Below are positions 18,301 through 28,800 of a stretch of 64,000 nt of DNA, one piece after another. The notes beneath the pieces were generated by a model, which worked only from the letters and a program-made list of their open reading frames with translations, was not told where the DNA came from and did no database searches. Within the stretch, counting starts at the first letter, position 1; the number at the start of each line of letters is the position of its first letter. Source of the stretch: Candidatus Limnocylindrales bacterium (GTDB taxonomy: Bacteria; Desulfobacterota; Binatia; UBA1149; CAITLU01); the NCBI GenBank assembly GCA_035571835.1, contig DATNBU010000039.1:186001-250000 (forward strand). Direction: 5' to 3'. The translations under genes were made by a program, and so were the position numbers.

Positions 18301-21300
18301 CGCGGCACACGGTCGACGTCGGGCTCTTCTGGTCGGCCGGGCACGTGTTGCTGGCGCCGGTGCAGGTTTCCGCCGGATCGCAGCTTCCGCCCGATGCGCG
18401 GCAGACCGTCGACGACGACGCGAATCCGTCGGCCGGGCAATCGGATGTTCCGCCCGTGCACAGCTCGGCAGCGTCGCAGATCGAGCCGCCGGACGGACGG
18501 CAGACCGTGGATGTCGGTGCAAGGCCGTCGGCAGGACAGGTGCTGCTCGCGCCCGTGCAGCGCTCGGCGGCATCGCAGATGCCCGCCGATCCGCGACACA
18601 CCACGGACGACGATGCGAAGCCGTCCGTCGGGCACGTCGCTGAAGCTCCGGTGCAGTTCTCGGCCACGTCGCAAAGTGAACCGCTCGAAGCGCGGCACTG
18701 AACCGTCGAGGACGCGAACTGGTTGGTCGGGCACGTCGCCGTGCTGCCGTCGCAGGTTTCTGCGACGTCGCAGATCGAACCGGACGACGTGCGGCACACC
18801 GTCGACGTCGGGCTCTTCAGGTCAGCCGGACACACGCTGCTCGCGCCGGTGCAGTTCTCGGCAGGATCGCAGATGCCGCCCGATGCGCGGCAGACCGTCG
18901 ATGACGGGGCGACCACATCCTCCGGACAGTCGGCGGTGCCGCCGGTGCAGAGCTCGGCGGCGTCGCAGATCGCGCCGCCGGAAGGACGGCAGACCGTGGC
19001 CGTCGGCGCCAGGCTGTCGGCCGGACAGGTTGCACTCGCTCCCGTGCAGTTCTCCGCCGCATCGCAGACGCCCGCCGATCCGCGGCACACGACTGTGGAG
19101 GATGCGAAACCGTCGGCCGGACACGACCCCGTAGACCCCGTGCAGGTTTCGGCCACGTCGCAGAGCGAACCGCTCGATGCGCGACACGGCACCGTCGAGG
19201 CCGCGAATCCATCCGCGGGGCACGTCGCCGAAGCTCCCGTGCAGTTCTCGGCGACGTCGCAGACCGAGCCGCTGGCCGCGCGGCACTGTACGGTCGACGC
19301 CGCGAACTGGTTGGTCGGACATGTCGCCGTGCTGCCGTCGCAGGTTTCGGCGACGTCGCAGATCGAACCCGAGGACGAACGGCACACCGTCGAGTTCGGA
19401 CTCTTGAGGTCGGCCGGACACGTGTTGCTCGCGCCGGTGCAGTTCTCCGCAGGATCGCAGATGCCCGCCGATGCGCGGCAGATCGTCGACGACGATGCGA
19501 ACCCGTCCGCCGGACACGCGGCGGTGCCGCTGGTGCACAGCTCGGCGGCGTCGCAGATCGAGCCGCCCGACGGACGGCAGACCGTGGATGTCGGCGCCAG
19601 GCCGTCGGCCGGACACGTTCCACTCGCTCCCGTGCAGTTCTCTGCCGCGTCACAGACGCCCGCTGATCCGCGGCAGACGACCGACGATGAGGCGAATCCG
19701 TCGGCGGGGCATGTCGCCGAACCGCCGGTGCAGTTCTCGGCGACGTCGCAGACCGAGCCGCTGGACGCGCGGCACTGGACCGTCGACGACGCGAACTGGT
19801 TGGCCGGGCATGCGCCCGTGCTGCCGTCACAGGTTTCGGCCGTGTCGCAGATCGTCGTGGCAGAGCGGCACACGGTCGACGTCGGGCTCTTCGAGTCGGC
19901 CGGACACGTGTTGCTGGCGCCGGTGCAGTTCTCCGCAGGATCACAGATACCGCTCGACGCGCGGCACACCGTTGACGACGGTGCGACGACGTCGGCCGGA
20001 CACGCGGCAGTGCCGCCGGTGCACAACTCGGCGGCGTCGCAGATCGCGCCGCCCGACGGACGGCACACCGTGGACGTCGGCGCGAGGCTGTCGCCCGGAC
20101 ATGTTGCGCTCGCGCCCGTGCAGTTCTCCGCCGCATCGCAGACGCCGGCCGATCCGCGGCAGACAACGGACGACGACGCGAAACCGTCTGCCGGGCAAGT
20201 CGACGAAGCTCCGGTGCAGTTCTCGGCGACGTCGCATAGCGAGCCGTTCGAAGCGCGGCACTGGACCGTCGACGCTGCGAACTGGTTGGTCGGGCACGCC
20301 GCGGTGCTGCCGTCACAGGTTTCGGCGACGTCGCAGATCGAACCCGACGACGAACGGCACACCGTCGAGTTCGGGCTCTTCGAGTCGGCCGGACACGCGT
20401 TGCTCGCGCCGGTGCACGTCTCCGCCGGATCGCAGATGCCGCCGGATGCGCGACAGACCGTCGACGAGGATGCGAAACCATCGGCCGGACACGCCGCGGT
20501 GCCGCTCGTGCACTGTTCGGCGGCGTCGCAGATCGATCCGCCAGACGGACGGCAGACCGTCGCCGTCGGTGCCAGCGAGTCGGCAGGACATGTTCCACTG
20601 GCTCCGGTGCAGTTCTCGGCCGCATCACAGATGCCGGCCGATCCGCGGCACACGACCGTAGACGCCGCGAATCCGTCGGCCGGACACGTTCCGGAAGCTC
20701 CGGTGCAGTTCTCGGCGACGTCGCAGACCGAGCCGCTCGAAGCGCGGCACTGGACTGTCGAGGACGCGAATCCGTCCGCCGGACACGTCGCCGAGCCTCC
20801 GGTGCAGTTCTCGGCTACGTCACAGATCGAGCCGTTCGAAGCGCGGCACTGGACCGTCGATGCCGCGAACTGGTTGGTCGGACAGGTCGCATTGCTGCCG
20901 TCACAGGTTTCGGCGACGTCGCAGATCGAACCCGACGACGAACGGCACACTGTCGAGTTCGGGCTCTTCAGGTCAGCCGGACAGGTACTGCTGCCACCCG
21001 TGCAGTTCTCCGCAGGATCGCAGACGCCGCCCGACGAGCGGCAGACCGTCGACGACGATGCGAACCCGTCTGCCGGACACGCCGCGGTGCCGCTCGTGCA
21101 CTGCTCGGCGACGTCGCAGATCGAACCGGACGACGGACGGCAGACCGTCGCCGTCGGTGCGAGAGAGTCGGCAGGACAGGTTCCGCTCGCTCCCGTACAG
21201 TTTTCGGCGGCATCGCAGATGCCTGCCGAACCGCGGCACACGACCGTCGAGGATGCGAAGCCGTCGGCCGGACACGTCGACGAAGCTCCGGTGCAGTTCT

Positions 21301-22876
21301 CGGCTACGTCGCAGAGCGAGCCGCTCGACGCGCGGCACTGGACGGTCGAGGACGCGAATCCGTCGGCCGGACACGTCGCCGAGCCTCCGGTGCAGTTCTC
21401 GGCCACGTCGCAGATCGAGCCGTTCGACGCGCGGCACTGGACCGTCGAGGCCGCGAACTGGTTGGTCGGACACGTCGCATTGCTGCCATCACAGGTTTCG
21501 GCGACGTCGCAGATCGAACCGGACGACGCACGGCACACCGTCGAGTTCGGGCTCTTCGAGTCGGCCGGACACACGTTGCTCGCGCCGGTGCACGTCTCCG
21601 CCGGATCGCAGATGCCGCCCGATGTGCGGCAGATGGTCGACGAGGATGCGAACCCGTCCGCCGGACATGCGGCGGTGCCGCTCGTACACTGTTCGGCGAC
21701 GTCGCAGATCGCACCGGACGACGGACGACAGACGGTGGACGTCGGTGCCAGCGAGTCCGCAGGACATGCTCCGCTCGCCCCTGTGCAGTTTTCGGCGGCA
21801 TCGCAGATGCCCTGCGAGCCGCGGCAGACCGTCGCCGTCGTAAGGACGCCGTCGGCGGGACACGTCGCCGACGCTCCCGTGCAGTTCTCGGTGACGTCGC
21901 AGCTGCCGGCCGACGCGCGGCACAGCGTCGACGACGGCGCGAATGTATTCGCCGGGCACGTTGCGTTGGTTCCGTTGCAGCGTTCGTCGGCGTCGCAGAC
22001 GCTGGTCGCGCTGCGGCAGACCGTCGTGCTCGGCTGGAAACCGTTGGCCGGGCAGACCGTGCTCGATCCGGTGCATTTCTCGGCCGCATCGCAGAGCGAC
22101 GTCGCGCTGCGGCACGTCGTCGTCGATGGTGCGAAACCGGTGCTTCCACTGGCCGGACACGTGGTCGAGGTTCCGTTGCAGGTTTCGGGGACGTCGCAGA
22201 GCGCCGTTGCCGTCCGACAAGTCGCGCCCGCGTTGCCGGCGCTGCACGTGCCGCTCACCGTGTCGCAGATGTCGAGCGTGCACGCGTTCTGGTCGTTGCA
22301 GTCGGAGTTGCTGAGGCACCCGCAATTGATCTGAGCTCCCTCACCGCAGGCAGCGACGCACTGGCCGTTCGTGCAATCGGCGTTCGTGCTGCAGCTCGAG
22401 TTGTCGTCGGTGCAGCGCGAGACCGTCTGACCCCCGGTATCACCGAGCGACGTCGAATCGAGTGTCACAAAGACACTGGTTTTCGCGAGGCACTTGACCT
22501 TGACCAGCGCGATGTCCCCGTCGGTGAACGGATCGACCGGAGCCAGGCTGTCGACGATCGCGAAGCGGCACGTGTTCGGATCGACCGAGCAGCCGCCGTT
22601 GGTTGCAGCCGAGCCCGACGTGCAGCTGCTTCCATAGTCGAGGCAGTCGAACGCGCCCGAGCCGTTCAGCGTCGCGGCCGCACCAGCAACGTCGAACCCG
22701 CCCGACTCCAGATTGATCGTCAAAGTGCACTCGGACCCGACCGGACACGCACGGCTCTGCAGCACGATGCGTGGCGCATCCGGACAGGAGCTCACTCCTG
22801 CAGATGCGATCGAGGAGCTCGCGAAGACAGCCAGCGCAGCGGCCAGGGCAATCCGGAACGGCTTGATGGATTTCAT
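15365..22876 (-). CDS. Giant secreted disintegrin-like repeat protein with N-terminal cohesin-like and C-terminal dockerin-like domains
   Basis: 2503 residues from ATG 22876. Start choice: GGAGGAG 8 nt upstream, signal peptide KPFRIALAAALAVFASSSIA after it, and a 4-bp ATGA overlap with the upstream giant gene. Residues about 28-150 resemble a cohesin-type beta-sandwich (CTLTINLESGGFDVAGAAATL, later GDIALVKVKC). Then roughly 65 modules of about 33 residues, CR-x5-CDxxExCxG-x4-CPxD, equal to the C-terminal half of an ADAM disintegrin domain. Modules are grouped into about nine higher-order units. Near the C-terminus: one CxDGxFCNGADTCSGGSC and CTASDSCSAGVC pair, then a dockerin-like pair (DVTGDLKVKAGDALITL, DFNGNGTITAGDALGIL) and a Thr-rich tail. 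Probably an extracellular, disulfide-rich rod. Function is unknown. No RGD-type loop or enzymatic domain was seen. Confidence 0.85.
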   Translation of the reverse strand: MKSIKPFRIALAAALAVFASSSIASAGVSSCPDAPRIVLQSRACPVGSECTLTINLESGGFDVAGAAATLNGSGAFDCLDYGSSCTSGSAATNGGCSVDPNTCRFAIVDSLAPVDPFTDGDIALVKVKCLAKTSVFVTLDSTSLGDTGGQTVSRCTDDNSSCSTNADCTNGQCVAACGEGAQINCGCLSNSDCNDQNACTLDICDTVSGTCSAGNAGATCRTATALCDVPETCNGTSTTCPASGSTGFAPSTTTCRSATSLCDAAEKCTGSSTVCPANGFQPSTTVCRSATSVCDADERCNGTNATCPANTFAPSSTLCRASAGSCDVTENCTGASATCPADGVLTTATVCRGSQGICDAAENCTGASGACPADSLAPTSTVCRPSSGAICDVAEQCTSGTAACPADGFASSSTICRTSGGICDPAETCTGASNVCPADSKSPNSTVCRASSGSICDVAETCDGSNATCPTNQFAASTVQCRASNGSICDVAENCTGGSATCPADGFASSTVQCRASSGSLCDVAENCTGASSTCPADGFASSTVVCRGSAGICDAAENCTGASGTCPADSLAPTATVCRPSSGSICDVAEQCTSGTAACPADGFASSSTVCRSSGGVCDPAENCTGGSSTCPADLKSPNSTVCRSSSGSICDVAETCDGSNATCPTNQFAASTVQCRASNGSICDVAENCTGGSATCPADGFASSTVQCRASSGSVCDVAENCTGASGTCPADGFAASTVVCRGSAGICDAAENCTGASGTCPADSLAPTATVCRPSGGSICDAAEQCTSGTAACPADGFASSSTVCRASGGICDPAETCTGASNACPADSKSPNSTVCRSSSGSICDVAETCDGSTAACPTNQFAASTVQCRASNGSLCDVAENCTGASSTCPADGFASSSVVCRGSAGVCDAAENCTGASATCPGDSLAPTSTVCRPSGGAICDAAELCTGGTAACPADVVAPSSTVCRASSGICDPAENCTGASNTCPADSKSPTSTVCRSATTICDTAETCDGSTGACPANQFASSTVQCRASSGSVCDVAENCTGGSATCPADGFASSSVVCRGSAGVCDAAENCTGASGTCPADGLAPTSTVCRPSGGSICDAAELCTSGTAACPADGFASSSTICRASAGICDPAENCTGASNTCPADLKSPNSTVCRSSSGSICDVAETCDGSTATCPTNQFAASTVQCRAASGSVCDVAENCTGASATCPADGFAASTVPCRASSGSLCDVAETCTGSTGSCPADGFASSTVVCRGSAGVCDAAENCTGASATCPADSLAPTATVCRPSGGAICDAAELCTGGTADCPEDVVAPSSTVCRASGGICDPAENCTGASSVCPADLKSPTSTVCRTSSGSICDVAETCDGSTATCPTNQFASSTVQCRASSGSLCDVAENCTGASATCPTDGFASSSVVCRGSAGICDAAERCTGASSTCPADGLAPTSTVCRPSGGSICDAAELCTGGTSDCPADGFASSSTVCRASGGSCDPAETCTGASNTCPADQKSPTSTVCRAATTICDAAETCDGSTAACPANLFAPSSVECRASSGSLCDVAENCTGGSATCPADGFAASTVVCRGSAGVCDAAESCTGASATCPADGLAPTSTVCRPSSGSICDAAELCTGGTAACPADVVAPSSTVCRASGGACDPAENCTGASNVCPADSKSPTSTVCRSATSICDAAETCDGSTAACPANQFASSTVQCRASSGSVCDVAENCTGASATCPADGFAASTVTCRASNGSICDVAENCSGASATCPADAFASSSVVCRGSAGVCDAAERCTGASSTCPADGLAPTSTVCRASSGSICDAAELCTGGTSACPADVVAPSSTVCRASGGICDPAENCTGASNVCPADLKSPTSTVCRSSSGSVCDIAETCDGNSAACPANQFASSQVPCRASSGSVCDVAESCTGTSGTCPGDNFASSTVVCRGSASVCDAAETCSGTSGTCPADVVSSSSTVCRGSAGPCDLAETCTGSTGTCPADAKSSSVCRTAAGSCDTAESCDGTSNTCPTDGFASSATTCRGSAGICDVAEHCSGASASCPADAKSTATCRGAIGICDTAEACDGVASACPADTFAQSTTVCRSSAGACDLEETCSGASASCPADAKSTSVCRAAAGGCDLAETCDGASNDCGADEHRQAETVCRIAVSVCDHTEVCTGSGIDCPADVVEGAGTTCRGSSGVCDAPESCDGSSGACPDDAFRGAETTCRGSAGVCDSAETCSGSAATCPSDSKRTGVCRAGAGICDSSESCDGTSLDCPADVLASPATTCRPAAGACDKEETCNGASAECPADVSADNGTTCNDGTFCNGADTCSGGSCSNHAGDPCPGADGDSNCSESCNEGSDTCNAADPNGAACDDGDECTASDSCSAGVCEGTPPAEPLPGCVTTTTIADCLCGDVTGDLKVKAGDALITLNVSVGIGECLPCACDFNGNGTITAGDALGILRTAVSLPTDPNCPEAGADQAATTTVPIVTTTTSEMP
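15930..22235. repeat. Tandem array of disintegrin-half modules with about nine higher-order units
   Basis: Modules of about 99 bp run head to tail. A distinctive module whose minus-strand product is KSPxSTVCR recurs near 17250, 17838, 18318, 18810, 19398, 19880, 20370, 20960 and 21550, that is every 480-600 bp, marking a second-order repeat of five to six modules. Some copies look nearly identical at DNA level, implying recent unequal exchange. Confidence 0.8.
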
Positions 22877-25800
22877 TTCGTGTTCTCCTCCGCGGGAACC
22901 ACTTCTTGCGCCTGATCCTGACCGTGCAGGGACAGACCTTCGGTCGAACCGTATTCGGTCGACCCTACCTTTACGCTGCCACCGTGGTGGCGAATTCTGA
23001 GGACCGGCCCCTTGCCGATGCTCTCGTCGGGCAATCCGGGCGTCACGACGACACCGGCATGCCCATCGGTAACGATCTGATGAATCTGGAAGCCGCGCTT
23101 GACGAGCCGGCGGCTCAGTCGCACGTGCTCGGCGCCGGCACCGGTATCGAGCGTGACGTGCAGACCGGCAACCGCACCGGCCTCGTCTCCCTTCAAGCGG
23201 ACAACCGAGCGGTCGGCATCTTCGGTCGCTGCGAGCTCGCGCACCGCGACGAACGCGGCGACGTCCTGGGCCGACGACGGCCCTGCCCCCGCGCACGTAT
23301 CCGGTGAGAACGTCCCGACGAGGCGCCGCACCGCGCAGATCGCGTCGGCGACGTCGGTTCCGTTCTGGCAGTTGCAGTCGCCGCCGCACGTGCAGTCGAA
23401 CAGCGGATTGGCGTCGCCGACCACGCAGTGCACGACCGCAATCGGATCGCCGGCATCGATGCCCGGCGTGGTGTTCGCGTCGCCCGGCTCGCACGCGGCG
23501 CACGAGTAGTCGGCGCATTCTTCGACCGGGCAGACGAGCACCGGATCGCCATCGGCGGAGGCCAGCGTGGTATCGCCGAGGCACAGCGTGCCGCTTCCCG
23601 CTTCCGAACAGAGCACGCTGACGCGCGCGATTTCGCCGTTCGAGAAGTTGGTCGGCGGCGGAGTCACGTCGGCGACCAGCAGCGCGCATGTCTCATCGAT
23701 CGCGCAGGTTCCATTGGATGCCGCGGTGCCGACCGTGCAGCTGGTGCCGCACGTCGAAGCCGGATCGCCGACGAGCGAGGTATCGACGTCTCCGACCGAC
23801 AGACCGTTCGTTGCGAGGCCTACCGACACCGTGCAGCTGCGTCCGACGAAACAGCTCTGCGTGGCCGGCAGCGTGAGCTGCGCGCACGCATCGCACGAAG
23901 CGGTTCCTTCGACGCACGCCGTGCCGGTGAGGCACGGATCGCCTGCATGCAGGCTGCACGAGCCTCCCGAGCAGGTGTCCGCGCCGGTGCAGAAGAGGCC
24001 GTCGGTGCACGGATCCGAATTCGGGTTGTGGGTGCAGATGCCGGCGCCGTCACAGACGTCGGTGGTGCAGACTTCCGAGTCGTCGGTGCACGAGGTGCCC
24101 TCGTCTTCGACTGAATCGGCCGGACAGCCGGCAGCGGTTCCGGTGCAGGTCTCCGTCGGGTCGCAGGCGCTGTCGATCGATGGACGGCAGACGATGGTCG
24201 TATCGAGGAACGCATCGGCCGGACACGTCGCGGAAGCGCCGGTGCAGCTCTCGGCCGCATCGCAGATTCCGCCGGACGCGCGGCAGACGGTTTCGGTCGA
24301 GACGAACGCGTCTGTCGGGCATGCCGCATCGCTTCCGTTGCAGCTCTCGGAGATGTCGCACACGCCGGCCGTGCTGCGGCATTCGGTCGTCGACGGCTCG
24401 AGCACGTCGGACGGACACGCCGCCTCCGACCCGGTGCAGCTCTCCGGCGTATCGCAGACGCCGGCCGATACGCGGCACGCCTGCGAGGACGCAACGAATC
24501 CGTCGCTCGGACATCCGGCAGACGTGCCGTTACAGCTCTCGCTCGCATCGCAGACGCCGGCCGGGTCGCGGCAGACGCTGGTCGATGCGACGAACGCGTC
24601 GCTCGGGCAATCGTACGCCGAGCCGTCGCAGTGCTCGTCGAGATCACAGACGCCGGCGCCCGCGCGGCAGACGACGGTCGTCTGCTCTACGGTATCGGCC
24701 GGGCATGCCGCCGACGTGCCGTCGCAGCTCTCGATCACGTCGCAGATTCCGCCCGAGGCGCGGCAGGCTGTGTCGGTCGTTGCGAAGGCATCGGCCGGAC
24801 ATGCGTTCGATTCGCCGGTGCAGCTTTCCGCGATGTCGCAGATTCCCGCGGCTCCGCGGCAGACAGTCGTCGACAGTGCGAGCGAATCGGCCGGACATGC
24901 CGCGCCGCTTCCGCTGCAGCTCTCGGCAATATCGCACACACCGTCCGCACTGCGGCAGACGGTCGCGGACGACTGGAATGCATCGGTCGGACACGCTGCG
25001 CCCGAGCCGGTGCAGCTCTCGGCCGTATCGCAGACATCCGCGGCGGCGCGGCACGTCGTCGAGGACGCGACGAAAACGTCTGCCGGACAAGCGGCAGTCG
25101 AGCCAGTGCAGCTCTCGCTAGAGTCGCAGACACCGGCGGCCGCGCGGCATTCGCTCGTCGACGCGACGAACGCGTCGGTCGGGCAGTCGTGGGTCGAGCC
25201 GTCGCAGCTCTCGTCGAGATCGCAGACGCCGGCGCCCGGACGGCAAGCGAACGTCGTCGGGCGCACCGCATCGACCGGGCATGCCGCAGAGCTGCCGTCA
25301 CAATTCTCGATTGCATCGCAGACGCCGCCGGATCCGCGGCAGACCGTGTCCGTCGACGTGAATGCGTCGCCCGGACACGCGGCGCCGGTTCCGCTGCAAC
25401 TCTCGGCGATGTCGCATACGCCGGCTGCACCGCGACAGACCGTCGCCGTAGACGCGAAGTCATTCGACGGACATGCGAAGGATTCTCCATCGCACGATTC
25501 GGCGACGTCGCAGATCGACGCTGCCACGCGGCAGGTGACTCCGGACGGAACGACGGCGTCGGCCGGACAGCTGTCCGATGTTCCGTCGCAGGTTTCGACC
25601 GCATCGCAGCCGGCGGCCGACGGACGGCACACGCCCGTGCTCTTGGAGTCCGACGGACATTCGACCGCGATACCGGTGCAGGTCTCACGCGTGTCGCAGA
25701 CGCCGGCGGCACTGCGACAGACGGTCGTCGTCGGTTCGAGCAGATCGGCGGGACATGCCGCCCCGGAGCCGGTGCAGGTCTCCGCGGCGTCGCAGACGTC

Positions 25801-28800
25801 GATCGCATCGCGGCAGGTCGTCGACGACGAGACGAACGCGTTGGCCGGGCAAGCGGCGGTCGATCCCGTGCAGCTCTCGGTCGCGTCGCAGACGCCCGTC
25901 GACTCGCGGCATACGCTCGCCGAAGCCACGAAAGCATTGGCCGGACAGTTGTTCGTGGACCCGTCGCAATTCTCGCCGGTGTCGCAGACTCCGGCGCTCG
26001 CGCGGCAGACGACCGTCGTGTCGCGAACAACATCGGCCGGACATGCCGTGTCACTGCCGGTGCAGCGCTCGAGCGCGTCGCAGATCCCGCCAGCCGGGCG
26101 ACAGACCGTCGCCGACGTGCGCAGCAGATCGCTCGGGCAGGCGACGGCGCCGCCCGTGCAGTTCTCGGCTGCATCGCAGACATCGACCGCGCTGCGACAC
26201 ACCGTTGCGGACGAACGGAATCCATCGGTCGGGCACGCCGCGGTCGAGCCCGTGCAGCTCTCGACGGCGTCGCAGACGTCCGCGGCTGCGCGACAGGTCG
26301 TCGACGTCGATGCGAACGTGTTTGCCGGGCACGCCGCCGCGGTTCCGGTGCACACTTCGGCCGGGTCGCAGACGCCGGCAGACGCACGGCATCCGGTTGT
26401 CGTCCCTGCGAACGCATTGGCCGGACATGCCGCGTTCGAACCGTCGCAGTTCTCGGCCACGTCGCAGACGCCCGCGACGCCGCGGCAGAGCGTCGACGTA
26501 TCGCGCACCGTATCGGCCGGACAGAGCGACGAAGTGCCGGTGCAGTTCTCGGCCACGTCACACACCCCGGCTGCGAGCCGGCACGCCGTCGTCGATGCCG
26601 AGAATACGTCGCCGGGACACGACGGCGCCGTGCCGGTGCAGCGTTCGTCCGCGTCGCAGACGCTGACCGCAATGCGGCAGACCTTGTTGCCGTTCGTGAA
26701 CGAGTCGGCCGGACACGCCGTCGATGCGCCGCTGCAGGTCTCTTCGTTGTCGCATGGCGACACGACCGCACGGCACACCGTGGTGTTCGGCTGCAGCGAG
26801 TCGCCAGGACAGACCGACGAAGTGCCGGTGCATCTTTCGGCTGCGTCGCACACGTCGACGGCGTTGCGGCAGATTGTCGTCGATGCCGAGAACGTGTTGG
26901 CCGGACATGCAGCACCGGTGCCGCTGCACGTTTCGGTTGCGTCGCACGTGCTGACGGAAAGGCGGCAGTTCGTGCTGGTCGAAGCGAATGCATCGGCCGG
27001 GCATGCGGCCGCCGAACCGCTGCATGTCTCGATCACGTCGCAGATGCCTGCCGAGGATCGGCACGTCACCGAGGTCGACCGGAACGAATCGGTCGGACAC
27101 GAAGCCGCGGTGCCGGTGCAGTTCTCCGCCGTATCGCAGACGCCGGCTACCGAGCGGCAAGTCGTGGACGACGACCGGAACGAATCCGCCGGACACGCGA
27201 TCGCCGTTCCGGTGCAGTTTTCCGCGACGTCACAGACGTCCGCCGCGGAGCGGCAGGTCGTCGACGTCGGAGCCATCGTATCGGCCGGGCACGCTGCCGC
27301 GCTGCCCGAGCAAACCTCGTCTCTGTCGCAGACGTCGACCGAGATGCGGCATGTGGTCGACGAGCCCTGGAACAGATCGGTCGGACACGCCGCGGCGCTG
27401 CCGCTGCAGCTCTCCGCCGTGTCGCAGACGCCGGCTGAGGTGCGGCACACCGTATCCGTCGACGTGAAGCTGTCGGCCGGACACACGGCATCGGTGCCGT
27501 TGCACTGCTCGGACGTATCGCACACGCCGGCCGTGCTTCGGCAGACCGTCGATGACGAAGCGAATCCGTCCGCAGGACACGCGAATGCCGTGCCGTCGCA
27601 CGATTCGGCGACATCGCAGATCGCGATTGCCGAACGGCAGATCGTACCCGTCGTGGCTGCACCGTCCGCCGGGCAGCTGTTGGACGATCCGTCGCAGCTT
27701 TCGACCGCATCGCAGCTGTCGGTGGCGGAGCGGCAGACAGAAGTTCTCTTGGTGTCGGTCGGACACGCGGCCGCGGAGCCGGTGCAACTCTCTGCAGAGT
27801 CACAAACGCCGGCGGCGTCGCGGCACGTGGTCGAAGAGTCGAGGAACGCATCGGTCGGACAGGCGGCCGATGCGCCGGTGCAGCTCTCGACCGTATCGCA
27901 GACGCCGTTCGATGAGCGGCAGACCGTGCCGGACGGCTCGAACGTGTCGCCCGGACATACCGCGTCGGTGCCGCTGCATTGTTCGGCCGCGTCGCAGATG
28001 CCGGTGGCGCTGCGGCAGATCGTCGATGCGGCCGCAAAATCATCGGCCGGACAAGAGAAGGCGATGCCGTCGCACATTTCGGCAACGTCGCAGACCCCGG
28101 TCGCCGACCGGCACGTCGTTCCGGATGCGGAAGCGGCGTTGGCCGGACAGCTGTCGGATGTTCCGTCGCAGGTCTCGAGCGCATCGCAGCTGTCGGTCGA
28201 CGCGCGGCACACCGCCGTGCGTTTCGAATCCGCGGGACAGGTCGAGGCCGAGCCGCTGCAGGTCTCGACGGCATCGCAGATCCCGGCCGCGCCGCGGCAC
28301 GTCGTCGACGAATCGAGGAATGCGTCGGTCGGACAATTCGCCGACGCGCCGGTGCATGCTTCGGCCGTATCGCAGACTCCGGCAGCGTCGCGACACGTGG
28401 TCCCCGATGTGACGAACGAATCGGCCGGACACGCCTTCGCGGCGCCGTCGCAGGTCTCCGCGGCGTCGCAGACGCCGGCTGCGCTGCGACAGACGGTTGT
28501 CGAATCGGCGATCGCATCGGCGGGACACGCGTCGGTTGTTCCGTCGCAGCTCTCGGCAACGTCGCATCCGCCGGCGGCGTCGCGGCACACGGCCGAGCTC
28601 TTGGCATCGGTCGGACAAGCGGCCGCCGTGCCCGAGCAGGCCTCGGCAAGATCGCAGACTCCGGCGCCGTCGCGGCATACGACGAGGATCGTCGCGAACG
28701 CATCGGTCGGACATGCGGCCGATGATCCCGTGCAGTTTTCCGTCACGTCGCACACGTCGGCGGCCTGGCGGCACGGCGTTGCCGATGCGATGAAAGCGTC

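Noticed and set aside
18723..22334. Plus-strand frame of 1203 codons, and similar ones at 10208-12124 and 13347-14924
   Set aside because: Antisense to the Cys-rich arrays; no independent gene features.
22877..23689. N-terminal extension of the 2503-residue protein
   Set aside because: It is the other-frame shadow of the upstream giant; the ATG at 22876 with ribosome site and signal peptide is preferred.
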